Assembly: GCA_907165275.2 (NCBI GenBank)
Contig: OU015670.1
Span: forward strand, 7,343,501 to 7,407,500
Length of the DNA: 64,000 nucleotides
Direction: 5' to 3'
Source of the DNA: Zygaena filipendulae
Lineage: Eukaryota; Arthropoda; Insecta; Lepidoptera; Zygaenidae
Both the position numbers and the translations under genes were made by a program. Below are positions 47,601 to 51,593 of the stretch, one piece after another (position 1 is the first letter of the stretch; the number at the start of each line of letters is the position of its first letter). Under the pieces are notes generated by a model. That model ran no database searches. It saw nothing but the letters and a program-made list of their open reading frames with translations, and was not told where the DNA came from.

Positions 47601-48506
47601 GTCCTTCAGCCTAGGCCCTAGACCCTAGTCGTACAAAAGGCACAGTATTGCCAGCTACTCGAAATAGTATAGATAAATACCTCATCAACACAACATCTGA
47701 AAAAGCGTTAAGTTTAATGCTGAATCACCTAACAAGTGGCGTGTGTGCTTTTAAAAATTGCCATACATACACGCATACATTCATGACGTATTATGAAAAT
47801 AATTTACTGAATATAATATTATGTCCGTTTAAATAATCGAAATGCTTCACACAGAATAAATACGCGGTATTTCATTTCACAATAATTTCCTTTTTGTTTT
47901 CTCGTTCCAATATCAAAATACAATATACATAATTATGAACATAGAACCGTTCTCAACATACCTAAAATATGTTTCTAACAATATAGTAAATTCGAATAAC
48001 CATCTACCGTCCAGCGCATAAAATCGAACACAGCTCGATATAGAAAGGCGTCGCATTTTAATTTTTAATCAAAAACTCTGAACGCGTGAATCCATCTGTT
48101 AGGTAGGTAGTAGATGTGGCGGGAAATTAGTGAAAAACGCTCTCTAAAAAATTAATTATTATATATTACGGAATACTAGCTGTCCCCCGCGGCTTCACCT
48201 GCGGTAATTTCAGAGTTCCGGCGGGAATTCCGGGCCAAAAAATACCCTATGTCCTTCTCTGTACCCCAGACAATGTGTATGCAAAATTTCATGATGATCG
48301 GTTGAGCCGCTAAGGCGTGAAAGCATAACAGACAGAGTAACTTTCGCATTTATAATATTGGTAGGGATGTCGATGTGATGCTGTTATCACTTACGTCGCG
48401 TCGGTCGTTTGTTTTTTTTTTAAACCATTACCTGTCCTTCCAGGTGCAGTGTAGCCCAGCTCTTGCGTTCGGAGCTCTTGTTATGCGAAGGTACGCCGAC
48501 TGTCAT
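14579..48506 (-). CDS. larp: La-related protein 1, whole gene (23 coding exons)
   Basis: LARP1 binds the mRNA 5' cap and TOP motif through its DM15 region and RNA through its La module, controlling stability and translation of ribosomal-protein mRNAs in the cytoplasm (family knowledge). Seen here, joining exons high to low: 48506-48432 (or 47315-47238), 46536-46414, 46237-46117, 43307-43042, 40126-39732, 39130-38941, 38620-37988, 37592-37477, 34526-34258, 25982-25876, 25156-24993, 23180-23027, 22607-22545, 21946-21797, 21149-21055, 20789-20682, 20255-20104, 19532-19424, 18732-18587, 18125-17992, 16745-16582, 15413-15298, 14652-14579. All junctions are GT/AG and phases agree, giving about 1307 residues. 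La motif about 313-390, PAM2-like [10 protein letters not shown] about 708-717, DM15 region about 1025-1190. Drosophila and human proteins are of similar size (about 1100-1670). The start and the last two exons are the least certain parts. Confidence 0.96.
15298..15413 (-). CDS. larp: larp exon 22 (polyQ)
   Basis: 116 nt. Encodes SRP, six Gln, [16 protein letters not shown] and [13 protein letters not shown], ending one base before GTGAGT. A disordered tail. Its acceptor lies only about 22 bp from the edge of a MITE. Confidence 0.8.
15436..15769. mobile_element. MITE family A, copy 2 (abuts larp exon 22)
   Basis: Both ends show TTAA next to T-R-GG-S-ATGTTGACTA and then TAGTCCGTC, with TGACGTCAC motifs inside. 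TTAA at both borders suggests a piggyBac-type target site. Its left edge is about 22 bp from the acceptor of larp exon 22. Confidence 0.72.
15833..16007 (+). mobile_element. Helitron-like element
   Basis: TCCTTACC...GCGAAAGTGAGTTT start and ATAGCTAG end before T; the 3' hairpin is degraded. In a larp intron. Confidence 0.75.
16077..16253 (-). mobile_element. Helitron-like element
   Basis: Reverse orientation: AGCTGTTCCCCGTGGTTTCA at the left and TTATAATATTAGTATGGA at the right. Lies next to two other copies. Confidence 0.75.
16381..16549 (+). mobile_element. Helitron-like fragment
   Basis: Shares the ACGCTTTCACGCCT block, the GGAACTCCCGCGGAAACTCC block and a degraded CTAG end; about 35 bp from the donor of larp exon 21. 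Confidence 0.65.
16582..16745 (-). CDS. larp: larp exon 21
   Basis: 164 nt. Encodes [10 protein letters not shown], an Ala/Gly stretch, [15 protein letters not shown] and a HAPHAPH repeat ending RNYY. Two bases AG carry over if donor GTGACT is used; if not, the frame stops at the next codon (TGA). Two acceptors six bases apart (ending at 16746 and 16740) would include or skip Pro-Gln. Confidence 0.82.
16870..17192 (+). mobile_element. non-LTR retrotransposon 3' end
   Basis: An open stretch reading [20 protein letters not shown] then [15 protein letters not shown] ends at a stop, followed by a 3' UTR with TGTAAATG repeats and the tail GGCCTGAAATAAATG then a TTA repeat. The peptide looks like the end of a LINE polymerase ORF. 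Truncated; inside a larp intron. Confidence 0.65.
17232..17420. mobile_element. P-element-like MITE, short copy
   Basis: Ends CTCAGACCAAATAAAAACT / ...ATTTGATCTGAG match those of the 3358-4078 element. Flanked by a perfect 8-bp duplication AGTAATGC (17224-17231 and 17421-17428). 189 bp; no THAP remnant. Confidence 0.85.
17500..17700 (-). mobile_element. tRNA-derived SINE
   Basis: On the minus strand the head reads GCGTTGGTGCAGTGGTAAGG ... GCGGGTTCGATCC, i.e. A-box-like and B-box promoter motifs of a tRNA, followed by a non-tRNA body. Cannot fold as a full tRNA in a way I could confirm. Confidence 0.65.
17850..17960 (-). mobile_element. truncated SINE next to larp exon 20
   Basis: Matches the body end of the SINE at 63124-63475 (GATGGTAAGTGATCACCGCC, GCCCATGGAC, CAGGTGCGTTGCCGACCTG), with the T-run (A tail) at 17850. 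Its tRNA head is missing. Confidence 0.7.
17992..18125 (-). CDS. larp: larp exon 20 (end of DM15 region)
   Basis: 134 nt, phase 0 out. Encodes [20 protein letters not shown] and [18 protein letters not shown], closing the DM15 fold. A truncated SINE ends about 30 bp beyond the donor (GTGAGT). Confidence 0.98.
18208..18407 (-). mobile_element. Helitron-like fragment
   Basis: Holds TTTCGGAGATCCCGCGGGA, AAAAGTAC, CAGTAGTTTTTGCGTGAAAG and the 5' AATTAGTAAGGA end. The CTAG end is lost. In a larp intron. Confidence 0.7.
18587..18732 (-). CDS. larp: larp exon 19 (DM15 region)
   Basis: 146 nt. Encodes [38 protein letters not shown] and [10 protein letters not shown], the third DM15 repeat, part of the cap-binding surface in structures of human LARP1. 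Donor GTGATG. Confidence 0.98.
19424..19532 (-). CDS. larp: larp exon 18 (second DM15 repeat)
   Basis: 109 nt. Encodes [20 protein letters not shown] and [15 protein letters not shown], the DM15 helix pair that is almost invariant in animals. Donor GTGAGT, acceptor GTTTGCAG. Confidence 0.98.
20104..20255 (-). CDS. larp: larp exon 17 (first DM15 repeat)
   Basis: 152 nt. After a Gly/Ser-rich start it encodes [20 protein letters not shown] and [14 protein letters not shown], the first DM15 repeat. Donor GTACCA; the final base G makes Asp with exon 18. Confidence 0.97.
20400..20437. repeat. perfect 18-bp hairpin
   Basis: GCAATAAACGCAATATTA and its exact complement separated by TC, in the intron between larp exons 16 and 17. 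Confidence 0.9.
20538..20672. repeat. GT/CA microsatellite
   Basis: About 135 bp of nearly pure GT on the plus strand with a few GC and AT interruptions, ending 9 bp from the 5' splice site of larp exon 16. It explains the Val/Cys and Thr/His open frames here, which are not genes. Confidence 0.97.
20682..20789 (-). CDS. larp: larp exon 16
   Basis: 108 nt. Encodes [20 protein letters not shown] and [14 protein letters not shown], nearly identical to the KRKTRHSSNPPLESHVGWVMDSREHRPRT block in other LARP1 proteins. The donor GTGAGT is followed at once by a long CA run (GT on the plus strand). Confidence 0.97.
21055..21149 (-). CDS. larp: larp exon 15
   Basis: 95 nt, two bases carried over. Encodes [39 protein letters not shown] fits the SRFYPVVK segment ahead of the DM15 region. 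Donor GTGAGT. Confidence 0.93.
21235..21590. mobile_element. dispersed repeat with GATGCATTT-type core
   Basis: Shares ATGCATCTAGCCCGATTCAAG, ACTTCAGAAAA, GTATGCATTTAGTTTCTTTT and TGATGTTTCGTTGTACC-like segments with 4465-4860. In a larp intron. Confidence 0.5.
21797..21946 (-). CDS. larp: larp exon 14
   Basis: 50 codons, phase 0 on both sides. Encodes [23 protein letters not shown], corresponding to the MISREQFDTL block of LARP1, then a Pro-rich run coded by a short CCG repeat. Donor GTGAGC. Confidence 0.94.
21969..22081. mobile_element. MITE with ACAGTCA ends (short complete copy)
   Basis: Inverted ends ACAGTCA..GC / GC..TGACTGT with internal TTTTGGTCAGTACTTGAAC and ATGACTGTCAAAAGTG. 113 bp. 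A larger copy lies at 28741-29348 and a partial one at about 26030-26115. Confidence 0.72.
22109..22258 (-). mobile_element. Helitron-like fragment
   Basis: AGCTGTTCCACGCGGAAATTCC at the left, GTACCCCTGAAAACGTG, ATGATCGGTT and TTTATAATATTTATA at the right. Confidence 0.68.
22545..22607 (-). CDS. larp: larp exon 13 (small exon)
   Basis: 63 nt, 21 codons, phase 0 on both sides. Encodes [21 protein letters not shown], matching the LINDGL..YEQDLW block of LARP1. Donor GTGAGT, acceptor GTGGCTAG. Confidence 0.92.
22810..22912 (-). mobile_element. Helitron-like 5' fragment
   Basis: Only the TTCATGAAGATCCGTTCAGCC ... TTTATAATAATATTAATGA part is present. Confidence 0.6.
23027..23180 (-). CDS. larp: larp exon 12
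   Basis: 154 nt. Encodes [26 protein letters not shown]..., the conserved acidic SDEESDYE..INKILIVTQTP block of LARP1, to ITQDLEQ. Phase 0 out, donor GTGCGC. Confidence 0.94.
23338..23677 (-). mobile_element. short retroposon with 12-bp target duplication
   Basis: Flanked by CACTAAAAGATT at 23326-23337 and 23678-23689. On the minus strand it ends CAAATAAAGTTTTTTTCAAT, i.e. a polyadenylation signal near its 3' end. About 340 bp; probably a 5'-truncated LINE 3' end. In the larp intron after exon 11. Confidence 0.72.
24085..24345 (+). mobile_element. tRNA-derived SINE
   Basis: GACGCAATGGTCACCATGCC ... GAGGTTCCGGATTCGATTC gives A-box-like and B-box motifs; the body ends in a TTA repeat at 24328-24345. 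Confidence 0.65.
24501..24937. mobile_element. MITE family C, copy 2, interrupted
   Basis: Ends CCAGCCCCACAGCCAAGTTG / CAACTCGGCTAAGGGGGCC. The left arm is split at 24554 by another palindromic element (24555-24791). Confidence 0.78.
24555..24791. mobile_element. palindromic MITE nested in family C copy
   Basis: Two arms of about 75 bp (left from CCGCACTCAGAGTCGACTTT, right its complement) around a 60-90 bp loop that also pairs in part. Flanked by TAA at 24552-24554 and 24792-24794, the 3-bp target duplication of PIF/Harbinger elements. Confidence 0.82.
24993..25156 (-). CDS. larp: larp exon 11
   Basis: 164 nt. Encodes [13 protein letters not shown], a Pro-rich run, then [23 protein letters not shown]. 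The F-x-x-DEE-E...FT-x-W pattern matches the conserved middle segment of LARP1. Donor GTCAGT; two bases TG carry over and make Trp with exon 12. Confidence 0.93.
25322..25600. mobile_element. MITE with TCAGTGACCAGCAGGCA ends
   Basis: 17-bp inverted ends, exact, between TA dinucleotides (25320-25321 and 25601-25602), as in Tc1/mariner insertions. 279 bp, GC-rich middle with ACCGAAGATCGG-type inner repeats. Confidence 0.8.
25876..25982 (-). CDS. larp: larp exon 10
   Basis: 107 nt. The incoming base plus CA gives Ala, then [16 protein letters not shown], a Ser-rich phosphorylatable stretch and ESSNDAWTE. Phase 0 out, donor GTGAAA. It follows the longest intron of the gene (8.3 kb). A missed exon in that intron is not required by the phases. 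Confidence 0.9.
26640..26885. mobile_element. degenerate inverted repeat, possible MITE
   Basis: Imperfect arms: GGCCGGCAGTCGATC... / ...GTCGAGACTGCCGGTCC, and ACATCATTACAGTAACCAA / TTGGTTACTTTAATGATGT inside. Confidence 0.5.
27534..27882. mobile_element. MITE with AGGGCCGTCT ends and internal direct repeat
   Basis: Ends AGGGCCGTCT..AAG / CTTAAGACGGCCCT. Inside, GTTGCCGCCCGGTCGCCCGC then AAGCAAAATGATCT occurs twice (about 27625 and 27762), 138 bp apart. Confidence 0.65.
28741..29348. mobile_element. MITE with ACAGTCA ends, interrupted
   Basis: Outer parts match 21969-22081 (ACAGTCAGTAGCATCAATTT ... AATGACTGTCAAAAGTGATA). About 490 bp of extra DNA lies between them, including the 28901-29137 element. 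Confidence 0.7.
28901..29137. mobile_element. MITE with 8-bp target duplication, nested
   Basis: Inverted ends of about 30 bp (CATCGACCACACAGCCCATA then GACGCCTAAT). Flanked by GAAAATAG at 28893-28900 and 29138-29145. Inside, AACCAATCACGGCGT is directly repeated. Confidence 0.85.
29853..30070 (+). mobile_element. Helitron-like related fragment
   Basis: ATTATAAAACAAAGCCCTCC, then CTGTCTGT...AAAACTACTGAACGGGTTTT resembles the 5' half of the variant seen at 41036 and 51402. Confidence 0.5.
30083..30170. repeat. TATG-rich simple repeat
   Basis: Runs of GTATATGGTATGTATGTATA type. Confidence 0.85.
30190..30412 (+). mobile_element. non-LTR retrotransposon 3' tail
   Basis: AATGGTTAACTGGTAGAGAA..GCATTAAGTTCGCC..TTTGTAC ... 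CAATAAAGAATAAATAAATA is a 3' UTR and tail type common in insect LINEs. No coding part remains. Confidence 0.65.
30413..30480 (+). mobile_element. Helitron-like 3' fragment
   Basis: GGAATTCCCGCGGGAACTCC ... GAAATCACGGGGAACAGCTA only. Confidence 0.65.
30481..34010. other. long larp intron 9, AT-rich part
   Basis: No exon seen. Long A and T runs at 31390-31500 and 32040-32090. Nothing else recognised beyond a short TGTGCACTTCCC-type repeat near 33525. Confidence 0.4.
34079..34257 (-). CDS. possible read-through end of exon 9 (short larp isoform)
   Basis: If the exon 9 donor is ignored, the frame stays open for about 59 more codons (including [18 protein letters not shown]) to TGA at 34081-34079. 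The extension is CpG-rich, unlike the intron beyond it, and AATAAA signals (minus strand) lie at 34033-34028 and 34023-34018, only 46-61 nt after the stop. This would end the protein after the La motif and PAM2, without DM15. Inference only; chance openness over about 60 codons is possible. Confidence 0.4.
34258..34526 (-). CDS. larp: larp exon 9 (PAM2-like motif)
   Basis: 269 nt, enters with one base completing an Arg codon, leaves one base. After [17 protein letters not shown] and a Pro/Ala tract it encodes [23 protein letters not shown]-x-x-x-EFVP is the PAM2 type of motif that docks on the MLLE domain of poly(A)-binding protein, known in LARP1. Donor is GTGAGC. The frame also runs on past this donor; see the read-through entry. 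Confidence 0.94.
35092..35475 (+). mobile_element. two degenerate Helitron-like 3' fragments
   Basis: One ends ACCGCTGGGAACAGCTTAG (about 35190), the other GCGGGCGGAACCGCGGGGG then AAACAGCTA (about 35465). Confidence 0.5.
35896..36106 (-). mobile_element. Helitron-like element, complete
   Basis: CTAGCTGTGCCCCGCGGTTT with a CCGCGG hairpin at the left, TTTATAATATTAGTAGGA at the right, between A and T. Near twin of 60020-60233. Confidence 0.85.
36278..36425 (+). mobile_element. Helitron-like 5' fragment
   Basis: ACTAATATTATAGATGGTAA, TTTGTTACTCGCTCACGCTG, ACGGATTTGGATGAAATTT and TTTTTATCCCGGAA; the 3' end is missing. Confidence 0.65.
36595..36910 (-). mobile_element. two Helitron-like fragments in tandem
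   Basis: A middle fragment (AAGGGGTTGAATTTTCAAAA..., to about 36765) is followed by one starting ACTAGCTTTTCCCCAGTGGT at 36766 and ending TTTATAATATTCC. Confidence 0.6.
36985..37185. other. GC-rich island with a 20-C run in larp intron 8
   Basis: About 200 bp of CpG-rich DNA in an AT-rich intron, ending in 20 consecutive C (37161-37180). Not part of the larp reading frame: no matching splice sites and not needed by the phases. Open in several frames. Origin unknown. Confidence 0.55.
37477..37592 (-). CDS. larp: larp exon 8
   Basis: 116 nt, phase 0 in, two bases carried over. Encodes [13 protein letters not shown]... to GPSEAKSE, a basic then Pro/Gly/Ser-rich linker. Acceptor TTTAACAG, donor GTGAGT. 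Confidence 0.9.
37988..38620 (-). CDS. larp: larp exon 7 (EPxKWPLPD and pentapeptide array)
   Basis: 211 codons, phase 0. Starts [16 protein letters not shown], which is the conserved EPEKWPLP segment just after the La motif of LARP1. The rest is mostly a tandem array of 31 five-residue units (see the repeat entry), ending [18 protein letters not shown]. Donor is GTTTGT, weaker than the others. Confidence 0.92.
38039..38503 (-). repeat. 15-bp tandem array encoding 31 pentapeptides
   Basis: 465 bp of in-frame 15-mers with consensus T-A-(G/E/V)-K-(D/E). A higher-order block [14 protein letters not shown] recurs four times, so the array grew by duplication of single units and of 60-75 bp blocks. 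It is free of stops in several frames on both strands, which creates long spurious open frames. The encoded peptide is charge-balanced and probably disordered. Confidence 0.95.
38650..38790 (+). mobile_element. Helitron-like fragment
   Basis: TTGTTACGCTTTCACACCTT, ACGTTATCAGGGGTACAGAG and TACTTTTTATTCCAGAATT; both tips lost. Confidence 0.6.
38815..38895 (+). mobile_element. tRNA-like SINE head fragment
   Basis: AATGGTTAGCGAATCTGACT ... CACCGGTTCGATGCC resembles tRNA A and B boxes; short and without a body. Confidence 0.4.
38941..39130 (-). CDS. larp: larp exon 6 (La motif)
   Basis: 190 nt. Encodes the core of the La motif: [20 protein letters not shown], then [13 protein letters not shown] and a C-terminal helix ending LLEVLPHQR. 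The Q/V-EYYFS...NL..D.FLR..M pattern is the family signature and matches LARP1 more closely than La/SSB itself. Acceptor CCCCCACAG, donor GTGAGT, phase 0 out. Confidence 0.97.
39732..40126 (-). CDS. larp: larp exon 5 (Pro/Ala-rich, start of La motif)
   Basis: 395 nt, phase 0 in, two bases carried over. Very GC-rich. A Pro/Ala/Val-rich linker is followed by [16 protein letters not shown], the lead-in helix of the La motif, whose next residues ([10 protein letters not shown]) are in exon 6. The La motif is thus split across the intron. Acceptor CCGGGTAG, donor GTGAGT. Confidence 0.94.
41036..41214 (+). mobile_element. Helitron-like element (variant)
   Basis: Begins near TATAAAACAAAGTCGCTTCC, CGCTGTCTATCTGTC, has AAAACTACGCAACGGATTTT and ends TTAACAGCTAG before T. 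Same variant, in reverse, at 51402-51593. Confidence 0.72.
42760..43015. repeat. TTCTGCGA-word repeat region
   Basis: Short phrases such as TTCTGCGA, GCGCAAAATGTCC and TTCTGCGACAGG recur at least eight times, forward and reverse. A related phrase lies at 33520-33560. Looks like the end of a Helitron-like or other composite repeat; unclassified. Confidence 0.5.
43042..43307 (-). CDS. larp: larp exon 4 (RGG and Asn/His-rich region)
   Basis: 266 nt, phase 1 in, 0 out. Encodes an RGG-type stretch ([20 protein letters not shown]...), then a low-complexity run of Asn, Ser and His, then ...[15 protein letters not shown] stretches of this sort bind RNA and are common just before the La motif in LARP1 proteins. 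The N/S/H run is made of CAY/AAY/AGY codons and is probably length-variable. Confidence 0.93.
43480..43580 (+). mobile_element. degenerate Helitron-like 3' fragment
   Basis: ACGGATTTTCCTCGGGAACT ... GGTGAACCTGCAGAGAACAG then CTAG. Confidence 0.5.
44205..44300 (+). mobile_element. Helitron-like 5' fragment
   Basis: TCCTACTTATATTATAAACG then CGAAATTTTGT and GTTTGTTACTCTTTTACGCA; the rest is lost. Confidence 0.6.
44573..44789. mobile_element. insertion inside the left arm of the long inverted repeat
   Basis: Compared with the unbroken right arm, 217 bp are extra here. Its tips are TAGTGTT / AACACTA and the border shows a short CTG or TACTG duplication. Confidence 0.65.
44840..45016 (-). pseudogene. 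LanC-like protein (LANCL) gene fragment
   Basis: Minus strand reads [20 protein letters not shown] then [17 protein letters not shown], and after a small frame loss [16 protein letters not shown] proteins have ..VKPSVDY...FPSGNYP....D.LVHWCHGAPG at this place; the HGAPG segment is near the zinc/glutathione site of the family. The Trp and one or two bases before the His are lost, so the frame is broken. Only this exon-sized piece is present. Confidence 0.7.
46117..46237 (-). CDS. larp: larp exon 3
   Basis: 121 nt, enters in phase 0 and leaves one base (donor GTGAGT). Encodes [20 protein letters not shown]... up to NRAGSS. No known domain; a linker rich in Gln, Ser and Pro. Frame continuity with exons 2 and 4 is the main support. 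Confidence 0.88.
46414..46536 (-). CDS. larp: larp exon 2
   Basis: 41 codons, phase 0 in and out, acceptor CTCTCTGCAG and donor GTAAGT. Encodes [14 protein letters not shown], the conserved N-terminal segment of LARP1-type proteins, followed by a Ser/Pro/His/Asn-rich tail. Confidence 0.9.
46602..46948. mobile_element. MITE in larp intron 1
   Basis: Inverted ends of about 35 bp sharing GACATTGAGCGTGCCAGACA then CGTTCCGT. 347 bp. Lies between the proximal exon 1 and exon 2. Confidence 0.8.
47238..47315 (-). CDS. larp: larp exon 1, proximal alternative (start codon at 47315)
   Basis: Begins ATG ([18 protein letters not shown]...) and ends ...RERQ before GTAATG, phase 0, 26 codons. It is a duplicate of the exon at 48432-48506: the same leader before the ATG, the shared KSS..R.SW core, the same CAG/GTAATG donor. 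There is no acceptor in its leader that would let it be spliced as an internal exon in an obvious way, so alternative use from its own promoter is the likeliest reading. Confidence 0.7.
48176..48367 (-). mobile_element. Helitron-like element, complete
   Basis: CTAGCTGTCCCCCGCGGCTT at the left and TTTATAATATTGGTAGGGA at the right. It lies between the two alternative first exons of larp. Confidence 0.83.
48432..48506 (-). CDS. larp: larp exon 1, distal alternative (start codon at 48506)
   Basis: Begins ATG ([17 protein letters not shown]...) and ends ...EGQ before GTAATG, phase 0, 25 codons. It joins in frame to exon 2. The start has A at -3. A closely similar exon with the same leader motif (AGTTGCYAGTGAACATTATA before ATG) sits at 47238-47315, so this is one of two alternative first exons. 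Whether untranslated exons lie further upstream cannot be told. Confidence 0.72.
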
Positions 48507-48720
48507 TATAATGTTCACTGGCAACTAAACCGCTTCGAATATCAACACTGTCACCATACACTCATGGACTAATTCACTTTGAACGTTTATTTATTTAATT
48601 TATAGTTCTTTTTTTAAACTACAGCTCTAAAAATGATGAGATTTTAATTAAAAATGATAATAATAATAATATACTTTAACACTTTTGGCGCAAATGACTA
48701 GCGGTGTAAATGGCTTATAA
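48507..48720 (-). promoter_or_regulatory. 5' region of the distal larp exon 1
   Basis: Aligns in part with the DNA above the proximal exon 1 (47316-47430): shared ATTTGCGCCAAAAGTGTTAA / CATTCGAGCAAAGTGTTAAG-type block, AT-rich spacer, and the AGTTGCYAGTGAAC leader. A promoter here is inferred from the duplication and position; no core element is proven. Confidence 0.45.
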
Positions 48721-49099
48721 CGATAATTAAATTTAGATAATTTAATGACATCGACATCGTAATATAAATTGATGTGATTATTTAGCTTTCTGCAAAACGA
48801 ACCAAGGAGGTCTGAGGTTTGTTTGTGCAACATTGGTATTTGTGAACGCCGAGAGAATCGATAATTAAATTAAAGCGTCATTTAGTGTTGCTAGAAACTA
48901 TAAAATGTTAATAAGCTACGCTACGACATATTCCCGCTGCACGCTGGTGATACCAAAGATCAGAAAAACAATAAACAATATTGGAAATATAAATTCGAGA
49001 GATTTTATAATATACTGTCGGATTTATATTTCAAATATACATATAGTATATAGATTTAACAACTCTCGGATTCTATATTTAATAATTTTTATAAATATA

Positions 49100-49612
49100 C
49101 CAGCTGTCCCGCGCGGTAATTAATTAAATACCCGCGATAATTTCGAAGTTCCCGCGGAATTGTTCGATACAAACTTTGCAACTCCTTTTCATCTCCTTAG
49201 GGGTTGAATTTTCAAAAGTCCTTTCTTATCGGATGCCTACGTCATACAAACAACACACCCTCCAAGTTTCAGATCTCTACGATCAGCGGTTTAGGCTGTG
49301 CGTTGATCCATCAGTCATTCGGGACAAAGCATTTTAAATGTATAGTTTATTTATATATTATCTACATATTATAAAAATGAATCCCTATTTCCCACGGCAT
49401 CACGCGTGAACGGCTGGACCAAGTTCGCTAATTCTTTTTTTGTTGTGTTTGTTTATTGTAAGGAGAAGAAGAATAAATTAAGTTTAGAGTTCCTGCGGGA
49501 ATCCAATTTCCATAACGGTTTGGCAGATTTTGACGGATCTTTCAGCTAATGTCATATGTAGTAAGGAGGGAATTCCGAAACTCGCGCGGGTGAAACCGCG
49601 GAGCATAGCTTG
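49100..49612. mobile_element. two Helitron-like elements, opposite orientation
   Basis: 49100-49345 reads in reverse (AGCTGTCCCGCGCGGTAATT ... AAGGGGTTGAATTTTCAAAA); 49365-49612 reads forward to GGTGAAACCGCGGAGCATAG. Confidence 0.65.
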
Positions 49613-49645
49613 TCTTTGATAAATTCGCAAAAGCATGAAGTCTTA

Positions 49646-49888
49646 TTTGGATATAGATAAGCAATAGTGTGTTAACCTACACTGCAGAAATTTTGACTAA
49701 ATCGTGTTTTAAAATTATAGCGCCATTTTTTGTCAACATTTTTTTATGTTCAACATATTGTTACATATTTAAACAATGTAATAAGGTAAACAAATAATTG
49801 AAAAACGTTCTCTTACTCTCAATAAATCGTTCTGTATCAATAACTTAATTTTGTGGGTTACACGTTATTGCTTATCTGCGTTCATTTA
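49646..49888. mobile_element. MITE family B, copy 2
   Basis: TGGATATAGATAAGCAATAG at the left, TTATTGCTTATCTGCGTTCA at the right; body as in 57231-57473. Confidence 0.78.
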
Positions 49889-50029
49889 TAATAATTAATC
49901 AATGTAATAACAGCTCGAGACACTCGATCTACTTTCGCTACTTACTCTACATTATAATAATTATAAATTGTGATGCAAGACTTAAAAAAATAAACAACGT
50001 GTCGATAGTGAACGGGAAACGCTTAAAAG

Positions 50030-50095
50030 CCAGGGACACACTGGCCACCGCCGGCGGCGCGCGGCGCGCGACGGGCGAACGACTCCACGTTATAT
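50030..50095. other. short CpG-rich island upstream of larp
   Basis: About 65 bp of almost pure GC (GCCACCGCCGGCGGCGCGCG...) in AT-rich DNA, 1.6 kb above the distal exon 1. Could mark an untranslated first exon or a transposon scrap. Confidence 0.35.
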
Positions 50096-50719
50096 CGATA
50101 CATAGGTACTTTCAAACTACAAACTTTATACATACACATGCATACAACGATACCTTTTTGAAATTATGCACACAGATATATAATGCAAAAATGTCAAAAC
50201 ATAAACTAATTCCACCCCTCGGTTTTACTGAAAATTTTGACCTTCGAGATGAAAAGTAACCTATGTCACTCAGAAACGCCTAATTTACAGAAGCTTGCCC
50301 TCGGTGAAAGAATATTTAGATTCGATTCAGTAGTACCAGAAACACATCTAACTTCTTAAAAACTTTATCTCCTATTTATAAGATCACTTTTATAACTTCA
50401 AATAGTTGAAGAAAACTAAACAACTAACACGTTTCAAAAGTAAACTGAACTGAAAAGCAATCGTCTAAGACCAGTAGGCCGATTATTATATAACTTTTGT
50501 TGCTAATTTGCTATCATATTTTAGTTTCAATCAGAAAATTGCGATTTTGTGATTAATTAAAAATGTTTAGACAGCTTCAACTTTTGAAGTATGTTTATTT
50601 TGGTTAATTGCTAGATTTTGTAGGTGTCAAATCGTGCATATTTTAATCGCAAAACACTAAGTTCTTGATTGCAACCGGAAAATGATAGAAACAAATGTTA
50701 CATAATAGCCCTTCTCAGG

Positions 50720-50872
50720 TTCTCAGGTCATATTTCTGAATCGCTCGAATTACTTTTCGCACACGAAATTGCATGATTCATGTGTGAATGCTTAAAAAAT
50801 GAATGAGCATTCGCACGAGAATCCGCGATTTCGTGTGTGAAAGTAATCCGAGCGATTCAAGAATACGGCCTC
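50720..50872. mobile_element. palindromic MITE
   Basis: Arms of about 45 bp: GGTCATATTTCTGAATCGCT / complement of GAGCGATTCAAGAATACGGCC; TCA on both sides. Inner hairpin of TGAATG / CATTCA words. Confidence 0.72.
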
Positions 50873-50961
50873 AGAGTCCAATCAAACGAGCCCCAACTCG
50901 ATGGGGTTGCGTTGTTTAATTACAGAGATCCCGTGGTCATCTTTAGGCTCTATCATTATGC

Positions 50962-51185
50962 CTGCACTACATTATCGCCAACGATCGTGTGATCGTGTGA
51001 TCGGCGATAATGTCGACACCTCACAACGCGATCACAGGCGATTCCCTTTGATGCGTGCCCAAATACCGACATATCACGGGTCGCAGGCGATCATAGACGA
51101 TGATCGGCGAGTACAGCCGAGTATACCCTCTACACTATCGTGCTCGCGCATAATCCGTCTGTATACTCGGCGATAATGTAGTGGG
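50962..51185. mobile_element. MITE with ACTACATTATCGCC ends
   Basis: Inverted 14-bp ends ACTACATTATCGCC / GGCGATAATGTAGT and many CGATCGT/GATCGGCG words inside. Confidence 0.72.
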
Positions 51186-51401
51186 GCCATTAGATCAACT
51201 CAACGCCCCGCGGTTTCACTCGCGTTAACTTGATACTCTGCTCGTATTGGTCGTACCGTAATGCTATATTGCCTAAAGCTTTCTTCGATATAATGGACTA
51301 TCCAACACACAAATAATGATTCAATTCGAACCAGTATTTCCTGCGATTAACGCGTTCAAACAAATAAACAAAAAGACAAACTCTTCAGCTTTATAATATT
51401 A

Positions 51402-51593
51402 CTAGCTGTCCTCCGCGGTTTCACCCGCGGTAATTTCGGAGTTCCCGCGGGAATTTCAGGATAAATTATGCGTATAAACCTTCTCTTGAATCACTCTATC
51501 TGTTAAAAATCGCATGAAAATCGGTTGCGTAGTTTTAAAGATCTAAGCATACATAAGGATAGACAGACAGCGGGAAGCGACTTTGTTTTATAC
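51402..51593 (-). mobile_element. Helitron-like element (variant)
   Basis: CTAGCTGTCCTCCGCGGTTT at the left with a CCGCGG hairpin; right end ...GCGGGAAGCGACTTTGTTTTA. A short 5' scrap of another copy precedes it (51345-51400). Confidence 0.8.
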
